A model generated the notes under the pieces. It had not been told where the DNA came from and ran no database searches. It saw nothing but the letters and a program-made list of their open reading frames with translations. The position numbers and the translations under genes are program-made. Below are positions 18,667-25,658 of a stretch of 64,000 bases of DNA, piece by piece. Source of the stretch: Hydrogenophilus thiooxidans (GTDB lineage Bacteria > Pseudomonadota > Gammaproteobacteria > Burkholderiales > Rhodocyclaceae); assembly GCF_019049855.1 (NCBI RefSeq), contig NZ_JAHLSY010000011.1:1-64000 (forward strand). The letters are read 5' to 3'. The stretch's first letter is position 1. Each line of letters starts with the position of its first letter.

Positions 18667-20271
18667 TTGAGAATCGTTCAGGTCGCTTCCGAATGTCATC
18701 CGTTCGTCAAGACGGGGGGACTTGCCGATGCGGTTCAAGGTTTGAGCGCAGCGCTCGCTGTGCGTGGTCACGAGGTGCGCGTCGTGCTTCCTGCGTTTCG
18801 AGGCGCACTTCCGGATGGGGCGACACGGTTGGGGACGTTCGCGGTAGCAGGTGCGGGCCGGACATGGGAAGCGACGATCTGGGAGGCAGCGCCCCTCTGG
18901 TGCGGCGCCAATACTTTTCCGTCGCCCCTGCCGCAACGCGGCCGCCGGTGGGGAAAGGCTCCACCATCGTCCTGCGACGGGGAGCGTTCGTCACCTTCGG
19001 GGCAGACCTGCCGGGTCTGGTTTGTCGCGATCCCACCGCTTTACGATCGGGACGGCTCCCCTTATCTCGATCGCGACGGACGGGCGTGGTGGGACAACGG
19101 CGAGCGCTTTGCCGTCTTCTCCCGCGCCGCAGCGATGTTGGCGCTCGGGTTGGGCCCGGGCGCAATCGCCGGTTGGCGCGCCGCGGTAGTCCATGGCCAC
19201 GACTGGCACGCAGGTCTTACGTCGGCGTTTCTTCGGCTTGGTGCGGAAAAGGAAGGTATCGCGACGCCGCGAACCGTTTTTACCATCCACAACGCGGCGT
19301 TCCAGGGTTGGTTTCCCTACTCGCTCTTTCGCGCGCTCGATCTTCCCGATCGCTGGTGGGACTTTCGCTTTCTCGAAGCGTGGGGGGAGCTCAATTTCCT
19401 CAAGGCGGGGGTGACGCTTAGCGACGTAGTGACGACCGTCAGCCCCGGCTATGCTCAAGAACTCCTTGCGGGCAAAGGGGATTACGGCTTGCAGGGCGCG
19501 TTGGCGCAGCGGGCGGCCGAGAAGGCGTTCCTCGGTATCGTAAACGGTATCGATCCGGTGGCGTGGAATCCGCTGTGCGATTCCCACCTTGCGTCCCCGA
19601 TCGTCCCGGGTCGCGGTTTTACTGCGGCGAAGCGATCCAACCGCGCAGCGCTGTTGGCGCGTTACGGTTTGGGCGATACGCTGGAGGGCAACCGAGCGCT
19701 GCTTGTCGGTTTCGTCGGGCGCTTGAGCGAACAGAAAGGGGTCGATTGGCTGCTTGCTGCGCTACCGGAGACGTTCGAGCGCACGCCGATGCGCGTCGTC
19801 CTCTTGGGTAGCGGCGACCCGTTGCTCGAACGGCAGGCGCAAACGCTTGCGGCGCGCTACCCGCAACGGCTCTTGGTGACGATCGGTTACGACGAATCGC
19901 TCGCGCATCTGATCTATGGTGGTTGCGATCTTTTCGTGATGCCCTCCCGATTCGAACCGTGCGGTCTGGCGCAACTCTACGCGATGCGTTATGGCGCGGT
20001 GCCGGTGGTGCGTGCAGTCGGGGGGCTGCGCGACACGGTGATCGACGAGTCGCTCGGTGCGAGCGCAAATGGGTTTCTTTTTACCGGTGATGGGCCGCAG
20101 GCGCTCGGAGCGGCGTTGCTGCGGGCGTTTCACTGTTGGCGCGATCGTCCGCGTCGTTGGCGCACGCTCGTGAAAAACGCGATGGAAGGTGACTACTCCT
20201 GGGCGTCGCGGGTTTCGGCATACGAATCGCTATATCGGAGTGAAGGAGGCGAACGTGGGGGTGAAACTTGA
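18667..20271 (+). CDS. glgA: glycogen synthase (ADP-glucose dependent), with an extra internal segment
   Basis: GlgA extends glycogen from ADP-glucose (GT5). It starts at TTG 18667, two bases after the glgB stop, and begins R-I-V-Q-V-A-S-E with K-T-G-G-L-A-D-A-V near residue 15, the ADP-glucose-binding motif. V-H-G-H-D-W-H-A-G near 177, F-T-I-H-N near 200, the G-L-S-E-Q-K-G-V-D loop and E-P-C-G-L near 435 complete the family set. The protein is 534 aa, longer than the usual 475-490. The excess is a single stretch at about residues 77-116, between T-I-W-E-A-A-P and V-W-F-V-A-I-P-P-L-Y, rich in Pro, Arg, Ser and Gly and without homology to the family. The reading frame stays open through it. 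Confidence 0.92.
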   Translation: MRIVQVASECHPFVKTGGLADAVQGLSAALAVRGHEVRVVLPAFRGALPDGATRLGTFAVAGAGRTWEATIWEAAPLWCGANTFPSPLPQRGRRWGKAPPSSCDGERSSPSGQTCRVWFVAIPPLYDRDGSPYLDRDGRAWWDNGERFAVFSRAAAMLALGLGPGAIAGWRAAVVHGHDWHAGLTSAFLRLGAEKEGIATPRTVFTIHNAAFQGWFPYSLFRALDLPDRWWDFRFLEAWGELNFLKAGVTLSDVVTTVSPGYAQELLAGKGDYGLQGALAQRAAEKAFLGIVNGIDPVAWNPLCDSHLASPIVPGRGFTAAKRSNRAALLARYGLGDTLEGNRALLVGFVGRLSEQKGVDWLLAALPETFERTPMRVVLLGSGDPLLERQAQTLAARYPQRLLVTIGYDESLAHLIYGGCDLFVMPSRFEPCGLAQLYAMRYGAVPVVRAVGGLRDTVIDESLGASANGFLFTGDGPQALGAALLRAFHCWRDRPRRWRTLVKNAMEGDYSWASRVSAYESLYRSEGGERGGET

Positions 20272-22747
20272 AGCGATCTTGGCAGAACTCACGGAGCAGA
20301 CGGGAAACGATGCGGAGCGGCTCGCACGGGACATCGCACACTATCTGTTCAAGACGCAAGGGCGGACGCTCGCCGCTCCGGTCGAATACCTCTTCGAGGC
20401 GGTGGCGTGGGCAGTGCGCGACCGGGTAATGCCCGACTGGCACGCGACGTGGCAACGCCTCAAACGGCAACCCACCCGGCGCCTCTATTATCTGTCGATG
20501 GAGTTTCTGATCGGCCGTTCGCTGGCGGCGATCGCGTTCAATCTCGATCTTGCCGAGCCGTTGCGCGAAGCGCTGCTGGTACTGGGAAAGGAAATCGAGG
20601 CGATCGAGGAGGCGGAGCGTGATGCGGGGTTGGGCAATGGCGGTCTGGGCCGACTTGCCGCCTGTTTTCTCGAAAGCGCCGCGACGCTCGCGTTGCCGGT
20701 GATGGGGTACGGGCTGCGTTACGAATATGGGATGTTTCGCCAAGCGATCCGTAACGGCTACCAAGTGGAAGAGCCGGAGCGGTGGCTGCGCCAACCCGCG
20801 TTCCCATGGGAGTTGGAGCGGCGGGAATATACCCGAAAAATCCGATTCGGCGGACGGACGCACCACTACATCGACCCAGAGACGGGGCGGTTCTACGTCC
20901 ATTGGGATCATGCAGAGGTAGTTCTGGCGGTACCGTACGATATTCCGGTTCCCGGATACCGCAACGGGGTGGTCAATACATTGCGGCTGTGGTCGGCGCA
21001 GGCACCCAACGAGTTCAATCTGGACAAATTCAACGAAGGGGACTATTTCGAGGCGGTCGATGCGCGAATCGCTGCAGAAAACCTCACACTCGTACTTTAC
21101 CCCAACGATGCGAGCGTCTTGGGCAAAGAGCTTCGGTTGCGGCAGCAATATTTCCTCGTTGCGGCGTCGCTGCAGGATGCCGTGACGCAGTGGCTCGACC
21201 ACTGTGGCCCCGAGTGGCACCGTTTCGCCGAACTTCACTGTTTCCAGCTCAACGATACCCATCCCGCGCTGGCAGTGGCTGAACTGATGCGGATTCTGAT
21301 CGATGAGCACCATTTCGGTTGGGACGAGGCGTGGAGCCTCACGACGCGGGTGACGGCCTATACCAACCACACACTGCTTCCCGAAGCGCTCGAGACGTGG
21401 CCGGGGGAGATGGTGCGGCGTATTCTGCCCCGCCATTGGGAGATCATCGTCGAGATCGATCGCCGTTTCCGGTTCTCGATCCAGTTGCGCTGGCCCGATG
21501 AACCGAGCCGCCAGGAACGACTGGCAATTGTCAGCGGCGATCGGGTGCGGATGGCGCACCTCGCGGTGCACGGCAGTTTTGCGGTCAATGGTGTTTCCCG
21601 TCTCCATACCGAGCTGCTCGTCACGACCCTCTTTACTGATTTCGCCGAACTCTCTCCTGGAAAGTTCACAGCGATCACCAACGGAGTGACGCCACGGCGC
21701 TGGCTTGCCCTCTGTAACCCTGGTCTCAGAACGTTGCTCGACGAGGCGGTGGGTAGCGGTTGGGTTACCGATCTCGATCGCCTCACAGCGCTTCTTCCCT
21801 TATCGCAAGACGCAGCGTTTCGCGAACGGTTCGCCGCGGTAAAGCGGGGAAACAAAGCGAAATTGGCGCAGCAAATCGCGCATGAAGGGGGAATCGAGGT
21901 CGATCCTGCGGCGCTCTTCGACGTGCAGGTCAAGCGTATCCACGAATACAAACGGCAGCTTTTGAACGCCCTGCACGTGATCCACCTTTACGATCGGATC
22001 AAACATGGCGAGACAGACGCCTGGACGCCGCGCGTGGTCATTTTTGGCGGCAAAGCCGCGCCGGGGTATGCGTTTGCCAAACTGATCGTCAAATTCTTGA
22101 ACAACGTCGCCGAGGTGATCAATAAAGATCCGCAAACGGAAGGGTTGTTGCAGGTGGTCTTTTTGCCGGATTACCGGGTGAGTGCGATGGAAAAGATCGC
22201 GCCCGCAGCCGACCTTTCGGAGCAGATCTCCACCGCGGGTGCCGAGGCCTCCGGTACCGGCAATATGAAATTGATGATGAATGGCGCAATCACGATCGGT
22301 ACCTACGACGGTGCTAACATCGAGATTCTGGAAGCGGTCGGGAAGGCACACTTTTTCCGCTTCGGACTGCTTGCCGACGAAGTGCAGGCGCGCCGCACCG
22401 ATTACGATCCGGTAGCAATCGTCCAGCAAGACGAGGCGCTTGCGCGCGTGATCGGTTATCTGCAACGGGAGTTTTTCAATCCCTTCGAACCAGGAATCTT
22501 CCAGCCAATCCTCGACCGCCTTCTCTCACCCAACGACCCGTGGCTGGTGCTGGCCGATTTTGCGTCGTACCGTGCTGCACAGGAGGCGGCAGCGGCGCAC
22601 TATCGCGCCCCGGCGCGTTGGTTCGAAAGCGCCGTGCGCAACGTCGCCATGAGCGGCCGTTTCTCTTCCGACCGAACGCTGATCGAGTACAACCAGCGGA
22701 TCTGGCACTTGGCGGCGATCGGTGAGCCAGCGCGAAGCGCGACGTGA
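20255..22747 (+). CDS. glgP: glycogen/maltodextrin phosphorylase
   Basis: GlgP releases glucose 1-phosphate from alpha-1,4 glucan ends. The 830-aa protein is of standard length. It has the N-terminal R-L-Y-Y-L-S-M-E-F-L-I-G-R segment near 75, G-L-G-N-G-G-L-G-R-L near 125, N-D-T-H-P near 330, and the pyridoxal-phosphate site E-A-S-G-T-G-N-M-K near 670 with the cofactor lysine. The GTG at 20255 follows a clear AAGGAGG ribosome site and overlaps the glgA end by 17 bp. It closes the six-gene glycogen operon. Confidence 0.95.
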   Translation: MGVKLEAILAELTEQTGNDAERLARDIAHYLFKTQGRTLAAPVEYLFEAVAWAVRDRVMPDWHATWQRLKRQPTRRLYYLSMEFLIGRSLAAIAFNLDLAEPLREALLVLGKEIEAIEEAERDAGLGNGGLGRLAACFLESAATLALPVMGYGLRYEYGMFRQAIRNGYQVEEPERWLRQPAFPWELERREYTRKIRFGGRTHHYIDPETGRFYVHWDHAEVVLAVPYDIPVPGYRNGVVNTLRLWSAQAPNEFNLDKFNEGDYFEAVDARIAAENLTLVLYPNDASVLGKELRLRQQYFLVAASLQDAVTQWLDHCGPEWHRFAELHCFQLNDTHPALAVAELMRILIDEHHFGWDEAWSLTTRVTAYTNHTLLPEALETWPGEMVRRILPRHWEIIVEIDRRFRFSIQLRWPDEPSRQERLAIVSGDRVRMAHLAVHGSFAVNGVSRLHTELLVTTLFTDFAELSPGKFTAITNGVTPRRWLALCNPGLRTLLDEAVGSGWVTDLDRLTALLPLSQDAAFRERFAAVKRGNKAKLAQQIAHEGGIEVDPAALFDVQVKRIHEYKRQLLNALHVIHLYDRIKHGETDAWTPRVVIFGGKAAPGYAFAKLIVKFLNNVAEVINKDPQTEGLLQVVFLPDYRVSAMEKIAPAADLSEQISTAGAEASGTGNMKLMMNGAITIGTYDGANIEILEAVGKAHFFRFGLLADEVQARRTDYDPVAIVQQDEALARVIGYLQREFFNPFEPGIFQPILDRLLSPNDPWLVLADFASYRAAQEAAAAHYRAPARWFESAVRNVAMSGRFSSDRTLIEYNQRIWHLAAIGEPARSAT

Positions 22748-22826
22748 TCGGCTGTGGTGGTAATCGCTGCGCACGCACTTGGTCACGGTGGTTGAAACTT
22801 GTCTCTGCCTCCGCGGATAAACTTCG

Positions 22827-22844
22827 GGGGAGAAGGATCTCCCC
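22827..22844. terminator. hairpin between convergent glgP and minE (weak terminator candidate)
   Basis: GGGGAGA, loop AGGA, TCTCCCC gives a perfect 7-bp stem in the gap between two convergent operons. There is no T-run on either side, so intrinsic termination is uncertain. Confidence 0.35.
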
Positions 22845-22846
22845 GG

Positions 22847-23137
22847 TCAGCCGCTACCCGTGTGTTCATTGAGTGTGATATTGACTTCAAGTATCTCGAC
22901 GTTTTCCTTGCGCTCGAGATGGACCTTGATCGCGTCGGCATCAACCGGGTAGTATTTTGCGACGACAGCCAATATCTCTTCTTGAAGTTGCTGTAGGCGC
23001 GCGCTTTCTTCAGGAGAGTTCGCTTGGCCTTCGGGCAGCTCCCGCATCAAGACCATGGTGAGCCGCTCTTTGGCGATGCTTGCGGTCGCGCGCGGTTTGC
23101 GCCCCAACAAGCGGTCGAACAGAGACAAGCCAGCCAC
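22847..23137 (-). CDS. minE: cell division topological specificity factor MinE
   Basis: MinE sweeps MinD off the membrane and confines MinCD to the poles. The 96-aa protein has the amphipathic membrane-targeting N-terminus (S-L-F-D-R-L-L-G-R), the anti-MinCD region with A-K-E-R-L-T-M-V-L, and a C-terminal dimerisation domain with V-D-A-D-A-I-K-V-H-L-E. It is the last gene of minC-minD-minE and starts one base after the minD stop. Confidence 0.95.
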   Translation of the reverse strand: MAGLSLFDRLLGRKPRATASIAKERLTMVLMRELPEGQANSPEESARLQQLQEEILAVVAKYYPVDADAIKVHLERKENVEILEVNITLNEHTGSG

Positions 23138-23138
23138 T

Positions 23139-23951
23139 TTAGCCCCCTCCCAGTAGGCGCTTCAATAGCCCCGGTTTTTCGTAGGTAGTGAAGCGCAGCG
23201 GCCGGTTTTCACCGAGGAAACGGCCGACGACGTCGTCGTAGGCCTGAGCCGCCTTGTCCTCTTTGATGAGGATGACCGGTTCGCCCTGGTTGGAAGCGTG
23301 CAGCACCCCTTCCGATTCGGGAATCACACCGATCAAGGGGACGCGCAGAAGCTCCAAAATGTCTTTGTAAGAGAGCATTTCGCCCTCTTCGACCCGTTTC
23401 GGGTTGTACCGGGTGATCAAAAGGTGCTCTTTGATCGGTTCCCGGCCTTCGATCGCGCGCCGTGTCTTCGACTGCAACAATCCCAGGATGCGGTCGGAGT
23501 CGCGCACCGAAGAGACCTCCGGGTTGGTTACGACGATCGCTTCGTCGGCAAACATCATCGCCATCAGTGCGCCATGTTCGATCCCGGCGGGTGAGTCGCA
23601 GACGACGTAATCAAAGCCCATCTGCTGCAATTCGTCCATCACCGCTTCGACGCCTGTTTCGGTGAGCGCCTCTTTGTCCTTGGTTTGCGACGCGGGCAGG
23701 ATGTAGAGCGATTCGACCCGTTTGTCTTTGATGAGCGCTTGGTGCAGCTTCGCGTCGCCTTGGATGACGTTGACGAAGTCATAGACGACGCGGCGCTCGC
23801 ACCCCATGATGAGGTCGAGGTTGCGCAACCCGACGTCGAAATCGATCACGGCCGTTTTGTATCCCCGCAGCGCCAAGCCGGTAGCGAACGCGGCGCTGGT
23901 GGTGGTTTTTCCTACGCCTCCTTTGCCTGAGGTTACGACGACGATGCGCAT
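23139..23951 (-). CDS. minD: septum site-determining ATPase MinD
   Basis: MinD is a membrane-cycling ParA-type ATPase that recruits MinC. It has the deviant Walker A G-K-G-G-V-G-K-T-T at residues 9-17, D-F-D-V-G-L-R-N-L-D near 40, C-D-S-P-A-G-I-E near 120, and a C-terminal amphipathic helix L-L-K-R-L-L-G-G for membrane binding. At 270 aa it is full length. It lies 24 bp after minC. Confidence 0.96.
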   Translation of the reverse strand: MRIVVVTSGKGGVGKTTTSAAFATGLALRGYKTAVIDFDVGLRNLDLIMGCERRVVYDFVNVIQGDAKLHQALIKDKRVESLYILPASQTKDKEALTETGVEAVMDELQQMGFDYVVCDSPAGIEHGALMAMMFADEAIVVTNPEVSSVRDSDRILGLLQSKTRRAIEGREPIKEHLLITRYNPKRVEEGEMLSYKDILELLRVPLIGVIPESEGVLHASNQGEPVILIKEDKAAQAYDDVVGRFLGENRPLRFTTYEKPGLLKRLLGGG

Positions 23952-23975
23952 GGTGTTCGATCCGTTTGAGCAATT

Positions 23976-24758
23976 TCAAAGTTCAAGGATATCGAATTGT
24001 AACCGCATCTCCGCAGTTTCTGGTGTCGGTTCGAGACGGACCTGTACGGGCTTACCCGCAAGCACCGGTGGGACCCCCTGTTCGAACGTCTTGAAGATGC
24101 CCGCAATCGCAACAAGTTCCGGTTGAAAGCGGTGCGCGAAGATGCGCGCCGTTTCTAGGCCGTACGCGCCTGCGATCGCCCGGCCCGAAAGGGGACCCCA
24201 GCAGATGATGTGGCCGCCAGCGATCACTTCGCCGCCGGGGTTGACCCCGTTCATGAGGATCACGTCGCCGTCGGGGTGGTGGATCTGTTGCCCGGAGCGG
24301 ACGGGACGGTCAATGATGCGGGACGCGCTTCTTGGTGAATCGTTGGGCGCCGCTTGTGTGGCCTCGGGTGTTGCTGCCGGTAGGGCAGTGCGCTCGGGTG
24401 CGACCGCTACCGTAGCGTGAGGCGTTGGCTGAGCACCATACTCAGGAGAAATGGCATCGAGCAGCGCGAGATTGAGGCGCGCCAGCGCGGTATGGAACGG
24501 TTCTGGAACACCGCGCACCCCGACCGGTTGCAGACCGATGCGGCGCATCAACGCGGCGATTCCCGCCCAGTCGACGTGGGTGGGCCATTCGGTCACTTCG
24601 CGAAAGTCGAGCACCGCCACTTCACCAGCAAAGTAGCGGTTTGCGCCCGCAAACACCTTGTGGAGTTCGTCTGCCAAACGGGCGGGGCTGGTTGCGGCAA
24701 GTGTCACGACGAAACCGGCAAGGTTCGTCGGAGTGAAGCGGACGATCGGTTCCGGCAT
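23976..24758 (-). CDS. minC: septum site-determining protein MinC
   Basis: MinC blocks FtsZ ring assembly away from midcell. The 260-aa protein has an N-terminal FtsZ-inhibiting domain (about 1-110), a Pro/Ala-rich linker (about 115-145), and the C-terminal right-handed beta-helix domain. That domain contains R-S-G-Q-Q-I, G-D-V-I-L-M-N-G-V-N-P-G-G-E-V-I-A-G-G-H-I and W-G-P-L-S-G-R-A-I-A-G, which bind MinD. It lies 9 bp downstream of hslO and begins the min set. Confidence 0.94.
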   Translation of the reverse strand: MPEPIVRFTPTNLAGFVVTLAATSPARLADELHKVFAGANRYFAGEVAVLDFREVTEWPTHVDWAGIAALMRRIGLQPVGVRGVPEPFHTALARLNLALLDAISPEYGAQPTPHATVAVAPERTALPAATPEATQAAPNDSPRSASRIIDRPVRSGQQIHHPDGDVILMNGVNPGGEVIAGGHIICWGPLSGRAIAGAYGLETARIFAHRFQPELVAIAGIFKTFEQGVPPVLAGKPVQVRLEPTPETAEMRLQFDILEL

Positions 24759-24767
24759 CGCACTACC

Positions 24768-25658
24768 TCAATGAATGCGGGGAGATGAGGGAAGGTCATT
24801 GACAAATGCGGCGAGCGCTTCGTCGCGATCCAGGCGATAGGTGTGCCCCGAGAGTTCGTCGTGGATCTCGACGGCGCCGTGTTCGGCCAACATCGCTTCC
24901 ACTTCGTCACGCCCAAGCAGACGCAAGAGCCGTTGGATCCGTTCGGGCTCGACCCGGTCGTACGGTAAGATCGGCACCGAGGGGAATGCGCGAATGGTCT
25001 CTTCGGCAAAGAGGCGCGTCAAGAGTGAAGCGGCGTTGAGTTGCACGAGTTCCGCTTCGCGTAGGGTCTCTGCAAGCAGAACGGCACGTCGCCAACCGTC
25101 GGGGTCTTTTTCGTCGGCAGTGGGTAGTTTCTGGAGCATCAGGCCGGCCGCGGTCTGGTCGTCGGCGCTCAGCCAAAGCCGCGTGGGCTGCTGATCCGAT
25201 CGGCTGAGAAAAGCTTGCAGCGCGTCGATGAGGGTCTCTCCCTCCCACGGGACGATGCTGACGTACGGGGTATGGGTGGCAGGCAGCTCCACGATGAGGG
25301 CGAGCTGTGCCGCTTCGCCCAACAGTTGGCGCAGTTGCGCGTCGTCGGCGACCGGGATCGCATCGTCGCGCCGCTGCGCCACGGCACGCAGCTCACGTTC
25401 GGGTGAAAGATCGACAACCACGAGCGGAACGAGCCCTTTCCCCTGCGCCTGCAATGTGATCCGCGTGGGGGTTTTGAAGCGTGCCGAAAGGAGCGCCGCA
25501 AAAGCGGTGAGTTGCCCAAGGGCGCGCCGAATCGCCGGAGGGTAACGACGATGCGCCAAGACGCGTTGCCACACGTGGGTCAGTCGCACATGAGCGCCAC
25601 GGATGTCCGTATTTTCGAGGAGGAAAGGGGTCACACAATCGGTCGATTCTGGGGTCAT
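24768..25658 (-). CDS. hslO: Hsp33-family chaperonin lacking the zinc/redox-switch cysteines
   Basis: Hsp33 is a cytoplasmic holdase that E. coli switches on by oxidation of four zinc-bound cysteines. The 296-aa protein is colinear with the family: R-G-A-H-V-R-L near residue 20, A-L-L-S-A-R-F-K near 55, Q-A-Q-G-K-G near 70, and the C-terminal L-L-G-R-D-E-V-E-A-M-L-A-E-H-G near 246-260. The usual C-x-C and C-x-x-C pairs are gone. The first position reads I-L-P-Y-D-R-V-E-P-E-R and the second reads I-H-D-E-L-S-G-H. The only cysteine in the protein is Cys8. There is no frameshift, since the flanking helices align without a break. It overlaps tex as ATGA. Chaperone function without the redox switch is my inference. 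Confidence 0.9.
   Translation of the reverse strand: MTPESTDCVTPFLLENTDIRGAHVRLTHVWQRVLAHRRYPPAIRRALGQLTAFAALLSARFKTPTRITLQAQGKGLVPLVVVDLSPERELRAVAQRRDDAIPVADDAQLRQLLGEAAQLALIVELPATHTPYVSIVPWEGETLIDALQAFLSRSDQQPTRLWLSADDQTAAGLMLQKLPTADEKDPDGWRRAVLLAETLREAELVQLNAASLLTRLFAEETIRAFPSVPILPYDRVEPERIQRLLRLLGRDEVEAMLAEHGAVEIHDELSGHTYRLDRDEALAAFVNDLPSSPRIH

Noticed and set aside
22827-22844. Hairpin considered as a strong bidirectional terminator
   Set aside because: The stem is perfect but there is no T-run on either strand, so it is listed only as a weak candidate.
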